Source: Promethearchaeota archaeon (GTDB taxonomy: Archaea > Asgardarchaeota > Lokiarchaeia > Sigyniarchaeales > SOKP01). From it: a stretch of DNA of 64,000 nt. Below the pieces are notes generated by a model, which saw only the letters and a program-made list of their open reading frames with translations, was not told the origin of the DNA and searched no databases. Where the stretch lies: positions 1-64,000 of the forward strand of contig JAEOTP010000087.1 of assembly GCA_016839765.1 (NCBI GenBank), read 5' to 3'. The position numbers and the translations under genes were made by a program. This document shows positions 8,572-16,966 of the stretch, one piece after another; position 1 is the first letter of the stretch, and every line of letters begins with the position of its first letter.

Positions 8572-8727
8572 TTAATCATACCGCCGAAATCCAATATCTT
8601 TACCTATTTCATAGAAACATCGTCTACAAATATATAAACCATACCTTCTTATTAATCCTCTATGAGTTCCACATCTTCTGCATGTTCTTTGACCCTTGCC
8701 AATTTTACCTTGTGGCACCTGAATCAT
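8572..8727 (-). CDS. rps14: Ribosomal protein S14 (uS14), zinc-binding form
   Basis: A 51-residue protein starting MIQVPQGKIGKGQRTCRRCG and ending GFRRYD. The zinc ribbon is intact: C-x2-C, then about 14 residues, then C-x2-C (RTCRRCG ... YICRRCF). The motif YGLYICRRCFYEIGKDIGF is typical of archaeal S14P. Its position between L5 and S8 is the canonical spc order. The length is normal for the archaeal zinc form. Confidence 0.93.
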   Translation of the reverse strand: MIQVPQGKIGKGQRTCRRCGTHRGLIRRYGLYICRRCFYEIGKDIGFRRYD

Positions 8728-8754
8728 CTTTTTTAATTAATTTCTTTTATTAAC

Positions 8755-9360
8755 TCACATAAATTCTAAATCCAATTGTTCTACAATATCCACTCCAAAA
8801 TTTTTTTTGAAAAAATATTGAGCTTCTAATCTAGAAACATAGTGATGTTTTGGAACTTTAGCTCGAGCTTTCCTTCGATATTTAACCCTCATACCAGGTC
8901 TTATAATTCTTCCAACAACGTCTAAACCCCATATACCTATTAAATTATCATATTCAATACCTGGTATAGATATATGCTCAGTTATTCCAAAACCAAAATT
9001 ACCATAATTATCAAAACTCCTACGAAGAATTTTGTTATTATTTACAATTAATAGTCTTTTTAATAATTTCTCTGCCTCAATACCTCTTATAGTAACCATA
9101 GTCCCTATAGGACGTCCTTTTCTTAAATTAAATTCTTTAATATTTCTTTTTGAGAGGGTTTTTATAGGTTTTCTGCCGGAAATTGTTTCTAAGACGGTTA
9201 CAGCTCTTTCTAATTCTTCACCACCAGCACCAACACCAATATTTAACACTATCTTCTCAAGAAAAGGCCTTTTCATAATATTTTTCCATAAATTCTCGAA
9301 TTCTTCTGTTTGTGCTTTAGGGATTTTCTTTTTAGTTTTGACTGACAACTTAAATATCAC
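8755..9360 (-). CDS. rpl5: Ribosomal protein L5 (uL5)
   Basis: A 201-residue 5S rRNA-binding protein. Landmarks are LEKIVLNIGVGAGGEELERA, ISGRKPIKTLSKRNIKEFNL, RKGRPIGTMVTIRG and the FGITEHISIPGIEYD motif. The archaeal/eukaryotic feature is GLDVVGRIIRPGMRVKYRRK. It starts 12 bases after S4e and ends 27 bases before S14. Confidence 0.95.
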   Translation of the reverse strand: MIFKLSVKTKKKIPKAQTEEFENLWKNIMKRPFLEKIVLNIGVGAGGEELERAVTVLETISGRKPIKTLSKRNIKEFNLRKGRPIGTMVTIRGIEAEKLLKRLLIVNNNKILRRSFDNYGNFGFGITEHISIPGIEYDNLIGIWGLDVVGRIIRPGMRVKYRRKARAKVPKHHYVSRLEAQYFFKKNFGVDIVEQLDLEFM

Positions 9361-9372
9361 TTCTTATTTTGA

Positions 9373-10128
9373 TTAACTTTCAAATTGAGGTAAACTAATT
9401 TCAGAATTATCTTCTCCAATAATAAATGTATAATCATATAAAGTTTCAGTATGTTCAGAATTATGCTGAATTGATACTGTACTTGCTTTAGGACCAAATC
9501 GTTTTAAAATATTAATAATTTTTCCAACCTGCCCAATATTTTTCCCAGACATAATAACAGCTAAATTCCCCTCTTTAAATCTTAATACTTTCTCAATCTC
9601 TTGGTCTGGGACTGCGATTTTTAGAACATCCATTCTTTTATACACATCTTCTTTGGGATTTTGGGGATCTTTCACCTGAATAACTATATTTCTTCCATCA
9701 TGTAAGTTCAATTGAATATTACCTCCTTTAATCGTTGTTTTTTGATTAATCCTACACAGTTTGTATTTACTCTCTTTCTCTGAGATTTCATGTAATATTA
9801 AACCATAATGAGAATCTGGAAGAATTCGGTAATGTTTATTCATCTTTTCAATAGTTAGTACATCCATTAACCCTACAGGAAAAGATTTATCCTTTATGAT
9901 TTTTCCATCTACTTTAAAATGCCCTAAACCGATCAATTTTTTTGCTTCTCTATGAAAATCAACAATTTTAAGAATGTCTCTTACAATATGCAGTAATGGT
10001 AAACACAATCGATTTGGGTGAGGACCAGGTGATGATTTTACGAAGAATTTACCATGTTTCCTTTTAATTTGCAAAAATTTTGGAGTATTTAATCTTTTTA
10101 GGACTTTCATACCACCATGGCGAGTCAT
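9373..10128 (-). CDS. rps4e: Ribosomal protein S4e (eS4)
   Basis: A 251-residue small-subunit protein specific to archaea and eukaryotes. The N-terminal MTRHGGMKVLKRLNTPKFLQ leads into an S4-like RNA-binding region (VDGKIIKDKSFPVGLMDVLT) and a KOW motif near KEGNLAVIMSGKNIGQVGKI. The ATG overlaps the L24 stop by four bases, a translational-coupling arrangement. Confidence 0.95.
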   Translation of the reverse strand: MTRHGGMKVLKRLNTPKFLQIKRKHGKFFVKSSPGPHPNRLCLPLLHIVRDILKIVDFHREAKKLIGLGHFKVDGKIIKDKSFPVGLMDVLTIEKMNKHYRILPDSHYGLILHEISEKESKYKLCRINQKTTIKGGNIQLNLHDGRNIVIQVKDPQNPKEDVYKRMDVLKIAVPDQEIEKVLRFKEGNLAVIMSGKNIGQVGKIINILKRFGPKASTVSIQHNSEHTETLYDYTFIIGEDNSEISLPQFES

Positions 10129-10559
10129 TTTATCTCATCCTCCTCTTTAAATTTTTTTGGAGCAGTTAATTCTTCTTCACCAAATACATATAAGGCTTTT
10201 CTTTCAATCATGTTGGCTCTCCAAGGATCTAGTTTCTTTTCTTTACCAAATTTTGTAATCACTAAATTTGAAATATGAATAGATGGATTAAAATCAGTAC
10301 CATCTGCTTTTTCGAATTTACACTCTTTGATTTTTGCTCTTTGATTTTTAATTATTTCAAGAACTTCCCCTTCGAAGTCCTTAAATTCCCCTTTACAAAC
10401 GCGAACTTGATCACCGACTCTTAGTGGAAGTTTTTTAATTCCATACTCCTCTCTAAGAAAATCTGCAATTCTAGTTGATAATAAATTTGATCTTTGATGA
10501 TTTTTATAATTATACAATGCTTTCCTTTGTTTTCCAGGCTTTCTTGATGCAACTCTCAT
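10125..10559 (-). CDS. rpl24: Ribosomal protein L24 (uL24)
   Basis: A 144-residue protein of archaeal/eukaryotic (L26-like) type. After SRKPGKQRKALYNYKNHQRS comes the KOW motif LRVGDQVRVCKGEFKDFEGE and the region DPWRANMIERKALYVFGEEE. The C-terminal stop overlaps the S4e start by four bases. L24 nucleates 50S assembly near the exit tunnel in known ribosomes. Confidence 0.94.
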   Translation of the reverse strand: MRVASRKPGKQRKALYNYKNHQRSNLLSTRIADFLREEYGIKKLPLRVGDQVRVCKGEFKDFEGEVLEIIKNQRAKIKECKFEKADGTDFNPSIHISNLVITKFGKEKKLDPWRANMIERKALYVFGEEELTAPKKFKEEDEIK

Positions 10560-10583
10560 AATTTCAACACTTCTTATTAACTT

Positions 10584-11009
10584 TTATATTATTAAAGAGG
10601 ATATTGATGCTAACCTAGGAAATAATTCAGCAGCTTCTCTCGCAATTGGACCTCTAATTTCTGTTCCTTTAGGATCTCCTTCTTTACTTATTATTACTCC
10701 AGCATTATCCTCAAAACATAAACGTGTTCCATCTAATCTTTTATAGATCATCTTTTGTCTTACTATAACTGCTTTCATTATATTTCCACGCATTTCAGGA
10801 CGACCTTTTTTGATGGTTACCGAACAAACTGAACCAACAGTTGCTTTAGGCAATCGTCTCATCCTCGTTTTTATGTGATCTACATTAATTATTTGGGCAA
10901 TTTTTGCTCCAGAATTATCTGCAATGAATAATCTAGAACCGTTTTGCAAGCCATAGCTCGTCCGAGGTTTAACTAGCGTTTTTCCTCCTAACTTTCTTCT
11001 CGTTCCCAT
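10584..11009 (-). CDS. rpl14: Ribosomal protein L14 (uL14)
   Basis: A 141-residue L14. It shows LFIADNSGAKIAQIINVDH, VGSVCSVTIKKGRPEMRGNI, KAVIVRQKMIYKRLDGTRL and the C-terminal FEDNAGVIISKEGDPKGTEI followed by RGPIAREAAELFP. The GTEIRGP motif is typical of archaeal/eukaryotic uL14. It starts directly after the S17 stop with no gap. Confidence 0.95.
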   Translation of the reverse strand: MGTRRKLGGKTLVKPRTSYGLQNGSRLFIADNSGAKIAQIINVDHIKTRMRRLPKATVGSVCSVTIKKGRPEMRGNIMKAVIVRQKMIYKRLDGTRLCFEDNAGVIISKEGDPKGTEIRGPIAREAAELFPRLASISSLII

Positions 11010-11360
11010 CTAAATTTCCTCACTTGATATTTTTTCTAATACGATAAATGCTTTCGTCTTAGAGAGTTTTCTGCTTTCGCCTACTCTAATTAAATCTCCT
11101 AAATTTATCTCATTTCTTAAGCAATCTGGTAAATGACATGCAAGGCGTGTATTACGTCTTTCATATCTTTGATATTTTTTAATAAATTGAACATAATTTC
11201 GTCTAATTATAACAGTATTCCGGGATTTTTTGCTCACTACTACACCACTCGTGATTTTTCCTCTTATTCTTGTTGTTCCATGAAATGGACAATCCTTATC
11301 ATTACATTCCTTTGCCTTTGGAGGAGACACTCCTGGAATACCAATATTTCGAATACTCAT
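11010..11360 (-). CDS. rps17: Ribosomal protein S17 (uS17)
   Basis: A 116-residue OB-fold small-subunit protein. The archaeal features are the N-terminal GIPGVSPPKAKECNDKDCPF, a two-cysteine knuckle found in archaeal/eukaryotic S11/S17, and RRNYVQFIKKYQRYERRNTR. It is one base from the upstream Rpp29 gene and abuts L14. Confidence 0.95.
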   Translation of the reverse strand: MSIRNIGIPGVSPPKAKECNDKDCPFHGTTRIRGKITSGVVVSKKSRNTVIIRRNYVQFIKKYQRYERRNTRLACHLPDCLRNEINLGDLIRVGESRKLSKTKAFIVLEKISSEEI

Positions 11361-11361
11361 T

Positions 11362-11655
11362 TTATGTTTTCATCCACTTTTTCTTTTTTAACCTTCTTAG
11401 CCTATTTTCAGGAATTCCAATAATTTTTGATCCATCAACTTCTAATAAATCTTCATTTAGTTTTAACCTGAAAATATGATCTTTCTTAATATACTTTTTA
11501 ACTTTTTTTTCTTTTTCGGTTATTAACAAATTATACGTTTCATCTATAACAACACCAATATAAGAGAAACTTTTACTGCCTAATTCTGATTTCAGTTTTG
11601 CATATATATGAAATCCTATTAAATCATGATATATTAAATACTTTGGACTAATCAT
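11362..11655 (-). CDS. rnp1: RNase P protein component 1 (Rpp29/Pop4)
   Basis: A 97-residue Sm-like barrel protein that supports the RNase P ribozyme in tRNA 5' maturation. Landmarks are the N-terminal HDLIGFHIYA, the strand YIGVVIDETYNLLIT and the C-terminal VDGSKIIGIPENRLRRL. Placement between L29 and S17 is the canonical archaeal position. Its ATG overlaps the L29 stop by four bases. Length is near the archaeal norm. Confidence 0.9.
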   Translation of the reverse strand: MISPKYLIYHDLIGFHIYAKLKSELGSKSFSYIGVVIDETYNLLITEKEKKVKKYIKKDHIFRLKLNEDLLEVDGSKIIGIPENRLRRLKKKKWMKT

Positions 11656-11867
11656 TCGTTCTCCTTTAGCTTTACTTCGTTTTTAACTGTTAGAATTCTA
11701 GCAATTTGTTTTCTCAGAAGTTTTGCTTTTGCAGGATTATCAGCAATACCACCACCAGTCTGTTGACTATATAACATCATCAATTCCTCTCTTAACGTAA
11801 TCAATGTTCTTTCTCTTTCTCTCTCATCCATTTGTCGAACTTTTTCTGCAGTTATTATTTCTGGCAT
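11652..11867 (-). CDS. rpl29: Ribosomal protein L29 (uL29)
   Basis: A 71-residue two-helix protein. It has the uL29 pattern of an acidic-basic first helix (EKVRQMDERERERTLITLRE) and a second helix with NPAKAKLLRKQIARILTVKN. It is followed by overlapping Rpp29 and preceded by S3 at 34 bases. In known ribosomes uL29 sits by the exit tunnel and contacts the signal recognition particle. Confidence 0.92.
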   Translation of the reverse strand: MPEIITAEKVRQMDERERERTLITLREELMMLYSQQTGGGIADNPAKAKLLRKQIARILTVKNEVKLKENE

Positions 11868-11901
11868 TACTTATTCACTTATTATTTAAATTTTTAATGT
11901 T

Positions 11902-12678
11902 TTATTCCTTACCAGATTCAATTGATACTTCTGAAATATCTTCTTCGTCTACCTCATCAAGCAAATCTTTATCTTCTTCAGATGGAGCTGCCTCCTCCTC
12001 GATAACTCCATATTCTTCAGCAAATTTCTCTGCTCTGGTTTTTTTTGCTTTTGCTTTTGCTTTTACCTGCACTTTTGCTAACTCATCTTCATTAATTTTT
12101 ATATCATCTCCCATCTTTGTGTCAGCTCTCATTATTTTAACAATAATCCCAAGAACACCGCTCTTCTGAATACATTGGGCAACACCTTTATCTACCCCTT
12201 CTTCTGCTGGTTGACCAGATTTTGTCATTGTGCCCGCTCTAAATATTTGACACCTCGCTCTTTGCGAAGTTACTTTTCCAGATATGCGAATTTCTACTCC
12301 TCGAGCACCCGCATCCATTACTTTCCTTAGTATATAATAACCTGCCCTGCGATAATGTCTACCTCTATCAAGACTATATGCTAATCTCTCAGCCATTATT
12401 TGGGAATCTAAGTCTGGATTTGCAACCTCCTCTACCTCAATCTGAGGCATCTCAAGCCCGTAACGCTCCTGTAAAGTGTCAGTAATCTCCTGAATCCTTT
12501 TTCCTCCTTTACCAATTACTAGACCTGGACGTGAGGTCTTTAACGTTATTCTAACGCCTAAAGGAGTTTTTTGAATTTCAACACCTGCAAATCCGGCACG
12601 TACTAATTCAGATCTGAGATATTCATTTATTTGCATTAATTTAATTCCTTGTTCAATAAAGTGCTTAGCTAGTGGCAT
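11902..12678 (-). CDS. rps3: Ribosomal protein S3 (uS3)
   Basis: A 258-residue S3. The type II KH domain carries the loop GLVIGKGGKRIQEITDTLQE. The C-terminal S3 domain includes ERLAYSLDRGRHYRRAGYYI and GARGVEIRISGKVTSQRARC. After the conserved core ending near KIMRADTKMGDD come ~60 residues: an Ala/Lys-rich stretch and then a strongly acidic tail (SEEDKDLLDEVDEEDISE). The tail is longer than in many archaea. It lies 36 bases after L22. Confidence 0.95.
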   Translation of the reverse strand: MPLAKHFIEQGIKLMQINEYLRSELVRAGFAGVEIQKTPLGVRITLKTSRPGLVIGKGGKRIQEITDTLQERYGLEMPQIEVEEVANPDLDSQIMAERLAYSLDRGRHYRRAGYYILRKVMDAGARGVEIRISGKVTSQRARCQIFRAGTMTKSGQPAEEGVDKGVAQCIQKSGVLGIIVKIMRADTKMGDDIKINEDELAKVQVKAKAKAKKTRAEKFAEEYGVIEEEAAPSEEDKDLLDEVDEEDISEVSIESGKE

Positions 12679-12714
12679 TTTTTATTCTCCTTTATATCAA
12701 CCTTTTTTTTTTAC

Positions 12715-13203
12715 CTAACTTGGAAATTCATAAACTACAATTTCGACATGACTTAAGTGCCTATACTTTGGTGTAGATCTTCCATGTGCTCGATGGATAA
12801 ATCGTTTAATGATTCTTCCTCGATGAGTTGCTGCATGGATTATTCTACATGATTCAGTATCTAATCCTTTATATTCTGCATTCGACTCAGCAGCAGATAA
12901 TAATTCATAAATTCTAGCAGTTGCTTTTTGGGGATATCTACCTGCATACCATTTAAATTGCTTTAAATCTTTTCGATGTGCTTGCTTCTTTTTATGTCTT
13001 CTGAATGGTATTGATTGTTTTAACTGAATAACTTTTTCTAAATATGATTTAGCTTTTTCAAGATTCATACCCTTTATTACAGCACAAATTTCTCTTGCAT
13101 GTTTTGGTTTAATTCTTAAATCTCTTCCAGATGCTTTTGCTAATCTATCTGCATCATATTTCTGTTCAATAAATGAATAACCCCATGTAGGCATTATAAT
13201 CAT
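12715..13203 (-). CDS. rpl22: Ribosomal protein L22 (uL22)
   Basis: A 162-residue protein at the exit tunnel in known ribosomes. Landmarks are KPKHAREICAVIKGMNLEKA, YPQKATARIYELLSAAESNA and the tunnel hairpin RGRIIKRFIHRAHGRSTPKY. The longest frame starts at 13203, but the ATG three codons in, at 13194 (MPTWGYSF), matches archaeal L22 N-termini better and has GAGATG upstream, so it may be the true start. Confidence 0.94.
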   Translation of the reverse strand: MIIMPTWGYSFIEQKYDADRLAKASGRDLRIKPKHAREICAVIKGMNLEKAKSYLEKVIQLKQSIPFRRHKKKQAHRKDLKQFKWYAGRYPQKATARIYELLSAAESNAEYKGLDTESCRIIHAATHRGRIIKRFIHRAHGRSTPKYRHLSHVEIVVYEFPS

Positions 13204-13227
13204 CTCATTTTATATTAATATTTAACA

Positions 13228-13764
13228 TTACTTAAGGGGAACATATTTACTTGAACGTGTTGCTCCGATACCAGGAGAACCATGCTGTACCCTCTTTCTT
13301 GTAAGAGCAAATTCGCCTAAATAATGGCCAATCATCTCAGGTCGTATATCTACAATATCATAATTTCTTCCGTTGTAAATTCCAACCTTAAGCCCAACAA
13401 ATTCTGGAAAAATTATCAAATCTCGTACGTGTGTTCTCACAATTAGATCTTTACCTCTTTTTTTTGCTCTATACGCTCTTCTTAACCTTTCAATAACTTT
13501 TTTTTGTCTCGGAGGTAGTCCTCTTCTTAAACTTCTTCTAGCTCTTGCAGGTAATAATTGTAATAACTGATCCATATTCATCTTTTTTAAGTCATCTAAA
13601 GTATGACCACGATAATGAAAACGTAATCTATCACGCTCTTTTTCGACATCTAATTCATCTTCTTCTTCTACTTCTTCTTCAACTTTTTCTTCTATTTCCT
13701 CAAGAGATTCTTCTTCTTCTAAATCTTCTTGATTTTCTTTGTCAAGTTCCTCATTCGGAGCCAT
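13228..13764 (-). CDS. rps19: Ribosomal protein S19 (uS19) with acidic N-terminal extension
   Basis: A 178-residue S19. The core (about residues 45-178) shows FHYRGHTLDDLKKMNMDQLL, LPARARRSLRRGLPPRQKK and the conserved GHYLGEFALTRKRVQHGSPG. Ahead of it is an unusual ~45-residue extension made largely of Glu, Asp and Leu. A GGTGG four bases before the ATG supports this start and so the extension. It is the first gene of this operon; the usual upstream genes L3, L4, L23 and L2 are not present. Confidence 0.94.
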   Translation of the reverse strand: MAPNEELDKENQEDLEEEESLEEIEEKVEEEVEEEDELDVEKERDRLRFHYRGHTLDDLKKMNMDQLLQLLPARARRSLRRGLPPRQKKVIERLRRAYRAKKRGKDLIVRTHVRDLIIFPEFVGLKVGIYNGRNYDIVDIRPEMIGHYLGEFALTRKRVQHGSPGIGATRSSKYVPLK

Positions 13765-13996
13765 TTTTCCACCAATCTATTTGTTCCGTTTAATGTTTAT
13801 TGTTTATTATTTACTTAATTATTTTGAAATGTAAGGTTATTAGTTATCTATTAAATTTTAATTTTATTAAAACAAGAGAACTGAAAAACATAAAATTTAA
13901 AAGGTGATAATACAAATTTGATGGAAGTCCATAAGATCTTTAATACACTATTTTTATCGAGGGATTTGGTAATTATTTTTCAATTTTAGATAATAA
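13765..13996. other. Upstream region of the ribosomal operon, no gene seen
   Basis: 232 bases between S19 and the cupin gene, both on the minus strand. It is AT-rich and should hold the ribosomal operon promoter. I could not single out a convincing TATA box. A 22-codon plus-strand frame at 13921 is not convincing. Confidence 0.4.
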
Positions 13997-14671
13997 TTAA
14001 TAATACCTGTTAGGATTATATAACCTTTCTATATCCTCCTCGTCAAATTTCCCTTTCCATTTTTCTTTAATTAACACGAAGTTTTCTGGATCAATATTTG
14101 GGTTTATCACTGAGTGATACGTATTAATTGAATTTTCGAAATAAGTGCTATTTTTAACAAAATAAAAAACTTTATTACCATTAATAATAATAGGTTTTCC
14201 TTCTATAATTTCCCAAGTTTCACTCCTAAGGTGATGAACTTGAATAGAAATTCCCATCTCTGGTTTAATATATATTAAGTTATAATCGGGATACGTGAAT
14301 TTTATGCTGTACCACTTTGGCAACACATCAATAAAACCTTCAGGAATATTATACACTTTCTTAAACGTTTCTGGGTCAAAATCTAATTTTTTAGAATGCT
14401 CGTATTTATACGGGTTGTAAATTATATCATGAATTAATATATCATGGTTATAATTAATTTGAATTTTCTTCTTACCATTATTTATTATCATATAGTAGTT
14501 GTGGGGTTCAATAATCAAATCTTTAGCAGATAAATTTTTTGTGATAAAAGAGGTTCCATTTATGAGGAATATATCATCAAGCTCATTATCATTAATGGAA
14601 ATTATTAATTCGTTCGTACCATTTTTCCTTAGAAAAGTCCCTCTTTTGGGAAGCAAATTTTCATTCATCAT
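13997..14671 (-). CDS. Cupin protein, mannose-6-phosphate isomerase-like
   Basis: A 224-residue protein whose C-terminal half is a cupin barrel. The metal-site segment reads QVHHLRSETWEIIEGKPIII, with the H-H...E spacing of the type II mannose-6-phosphate isomerase cupin. A second motif TYHSVINP supplies the late histidine, followed by a conserved-looking end, WKGKFDEEDIERLYNP. The N-terminal half (about 1-110) is unrecognised. It starts 12 bases after the ribokinase gene, so the two probably form a sugar-metabolism operon. The exact substrate is unknown. Confidence 0.65.
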   Translation of the reverse strand: MMNENLLPKRGTFLRKNGTNELIISINDNELDDIFLINGTSFITKNLSAKDLIIEPHNYYMIINNGKKKIQINYNHDILIHDIIYNPYKYEHSKKLDFDPETFKKVYNIPEGFIDVLPKWYSIKFTYPDYNLIYIKPEMGISIQVHHLRSETWEIIEGKPIIINGNKVFYFVKNSTYFENSINTYHSVINPNIDPENFVLIKEKWKGKFDEEDIERLYNPNRYY

Positions 14672-14683
14672 AGAAAAATACCT

Positions 14684-15652
14684 CTAATTAAATAATCTAT
14701 TATATTCTTTATATTTTTCTTCAATTTCATGTAGATAAGGTATTGATGCTTGCGCTCCTCTGCGAGCTACTGCTATAGAAGCTGCCGAAGTTGCATATTT
14801 AACACTTGTTATTAAATCTTCTCCTTGATTTAATTTGCTCGCTAAAACTCCATTAAAACAATCACCTGCTCCAACAGTATCAATAGCATGAACTTTTATT
14901 GCGGGAATTTTAGTAGTTTTATCTATTTCAGATTGATATATTAATGATCCTTTATTTCCTAAAGTAGTAATCACATCTCTGACTCCTAAACGAGCAAGAT
15001 CTTTTGAAATTTGAATCATCTCCTTATATCCTCTAATTTTTAATTCCTTAAATCCCAATAATGAATACAATCGAATTAATTCACCCTTATTTGGGATGAT
15101 AATATCAATATTTTTTAAAATGTCAACTGGAATTGGTTTTAAAGGAGCAGGATTAAGAATTTTGATTACATTTCCTTTGGAAGCAATAGAGAAAATTTCT
15201 TTAATAGTTTCAATTGAAATTTCCATCTGTACTAGTAATGAATTTGCATTTTTAATTAAATCTGCATGCTTTTCAATATCCTTAGGCTTCAATTTAACAT
15301 TTGCTCCAGGAGCGACACTTATAATGTTTTCACCATTTTTATCAATCAATATAAAAGCAATTCCACTTGGTTCATTTGGATCCCTAATTATATAGTCTAT
15401 ATTAATGCCTTCATTTCTTAATTGTGAGATCATTTGATCACCAAAAGCATCTCTCCCAATTTTCGCGATAAAAAATGTGTCTGAGCCGGAACGTACGGAT
15501 GCAACTGATTGATTAGCACCTTTTCCTCCTAAAAACTGCTTAAATATTCCGCCTGTAACAGTTTCACCTGGTTTTGGTAGCCTTTCTGAATAAATATTTA
15601 AGTCCATATTACTCGAACCTATAATAATGACATAATCTTTTACGTTGATCAT
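14684..15652 (-). CDS. rbsK: Ribokinase (PfkB family)
   Basis: A 322-residue PfkB-family sugar kinase, the usual ribokinase length. Near the N-terminus are SSNMDLNIYSERLPKPGETV and GGKGANQSVA, the sugar-binding signature. The C-terminal active site DTVGAGDCFNG supplies the anion hole and catalytic aspartate. It would phosphorylate ribose or a similar sugar. It is followed in the same direction by the cupin isomerase-like gene. Closely related adenosine or deoxyribose kinases cannot be excluded. Confidence 0.85.
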   Translation of the reverse strand: MINVKDYVIIIGSSNMDLNIYSERLPKPGETVTGGIFKQFLGGKGANQSVASVRSGSDTFFIAKIGRDAFGDQMISQLRNEGINIDYIIRDPNEPSGIAFILIDKNGENIISVAPGANVKLKPKDIEKHADLIKNANSLLVQMEISIETIKEIFSIASKGNVIKILNPAPLKPIPVDILKNIDIIIPNKGELIRLYSLLGFKELKIRGYKEMIQISKDLARLGVRDVITTLGNKGSLIYQSEIDKTTKIPAIKVHAIDTVGAGDCFNGVLASKLNQGEDLITSVKYATSAASIAVARRGAQASIPYLHEIEEKYKEYNRLFN

Positions 15653-15826
15653 AATCCTACATCTAATTTTTTAGATCTTATTTACTAATTGTGGATCATC
15701 ACCATTAAAATCATTTGTATCCTATCGAATGGTTTTAATTTAATATTATTTTAAAAAATAATATTAACCATAACTAAGTTGCTTATTATAATAAGAAACT
15801 AATTATAATTTAAAAAGTGAAAAATA

Positions 15827-16150
15827 ATGGCAAAAGATAAAATTATTGGTGCGATAGTGTTAATACTTGGCGCTCTAATTGGCGTTATTTATACAATGGG
15901 CTCCATTGTTGATCTTATCATGGATGAGCTCATTAAAAATCCTAATTGGGATCTTGCTTTTAGATTTTTTGATATCGATTGGCTAGATTGGCGAGCATTC
16001 GTTGTATTACCAATGTGGTTGATTGTAATATTAATTTGTATTATCGCTATTTGGATAGGGTACAGTATGCTCACCACTCCTGCACCTGTTCCACTCGAAG
16101 AGTTGGAAGAAGAACTAGCAGCTGAGGAAGAAGAATCTTCAGAAGGTTAG
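15827..16150 (+). CDS. Small membrane protein with two TM segments and acidic tail
   Basis: A 107-residue protein I do not recognise. One hydrophobic helix is at about residues 6-24 and a second at about 60-82 (VVLPMWLIVILICIIAIWIG). Between them is a Trp/Asp-rich loop (DIDWLDWRAF). The last ~25 residues are acidic (EELEEELAAEEEESSEG), probably cytoplasmic. It stands alone, divergent from ribokinase and convergent with the amidotransferase gene. Confidence 0.6.
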   Translation: MAKDKIIGAIVLILGALIGVIYTMGSIVDLIMDELIKNPNWDLAFRFFDIDWLDWRAFVVLPMWLIVILICIIAIWIGYSMLTTPAPVPLEELEEELAAEEEESSEG

Positions 16151-16166
16151 AGATAACAACTAAAAA

Positions 16167-16181
16167 TTTTTTATTTTTTTT
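16167..16181 (+). terminator. T-rich terminator
   Basis: A run of thymines interrupted by one A follows the stop codon of the small membrane protein by 16 bases. Archaeal RNA polymerase terminates at such U-tracts without a hairpin. The run sits just before the convergent amidotransferase end. Confidence 0.45.
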
Positions 16182-16184
16182 ATA

Positions 16185-16928
16185 TTATATTTGTAATTTT
16201 ACCATATTCATATTTAGATTTTCTAGATTAATTTGAATTAAGGATTTATTTGGTATTTCCTTGGCTCCGCTTAATATTGGAGTTGTTGATACCGTTAATC
16301 TATCGAAGATTTTAGAGATGAATAGCGTATGATGCCTGCCATTGAAGTTTGTATTATGATATGTGATAATATTACATTCTCTTGAATTGAAAAGAAAGGC
16401 ATTTGCTCCAGCTGCAATTTCTATCTTTTGGAACACTTTTTCTAAGGAGGTTTTTAGGTCATGCTCAATTTTTAATTGATCAATTGTATAACATAGGTAT
16501 TTTCGTGTATCCAATCCTGTATTATTCTTAATATCTTCTAATTTAGGATTTATTAATTTAGGAAAGGATTCATTTTTAATGACTCCATTATGGACTATTA
16601 GATAATTTTCATCGATATTAATAGGATGTATATCATTAAAGCCCTTATTCCAGGGATAAGCTTTTCTTGCGTGTACTAATAAAAATCTGGTCTTAATATT
16701 AACCAGATTCTTCCAATCGGAATAATAAATTGGAGTAATATCTCTTTTAATGATTAACTTTCTATTAGTGTTTTCTGGAATATAAGCAAAACCCCAACCT
16801 AATCCATGATGCCCAAATAAATTATATTTCCTTAAATATTGCCAGTGACAGGATTTTACAAACTTTTCTAAAAAATTATTATGAATATTGAATGGTTCTG
16901 TCGAAGATTGGAAAAACATACGACACAT
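16185..16928 (-). CDS. Class II glutamine amidotransferase
   Basis: A 247-residue N-terminal-nucleophile amidotransferase. The nucleophile is Cys2 in MCRMFF, exposed once Met1 is removed. Family marks are HHGLGWGFAYI, the strand FLLVHARKAYPWNKGFNDIH, and the oxyanion-hole region YLIVHNGVIKN. It resembles stand-alone YafJ/GATase_4 proteins rather than a domain of GlmS, PurF or AsnB. The acceptor is unknown. The beta-propeller gene lies 38 bases upstream in the same direction. Confidence 0.75.
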   Translation of the reverse strand: MCRMFFQSSTEPFNIHNNFLEKFVKSCHWQYLRKYNLFGHHGLGWGFAYIPENTNRKLIIKRDITPIYYSDWKNLVNIKTRFLLVHARKAYPWNKGFNDIHPINIDENYLIVHNGVIKNESFPKLINPKLEDIKNNTGLDTRKYLCYTIDQLKIEHDLKTSLEKVFQKIEIAAGANAFLFNSRECNIITYHNTNFNGRHHTLFISKIFDRLTVSTTPILSGAKEIPNKSLIQINLENLNMNMVKLQI

Positions 16929-16966
16929 TATAATTAATTAATAATGAGTCAAAAAGATAATTACTT

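Noticed and set aside
13921-13989. 22-codon plus-strand frame with AAAGGTG upstream, as a leader peptide
   Set aside because: Spacing to the ATG is 14 bases, it has no downstream plus-strand gene to control, and the sequence looks random.
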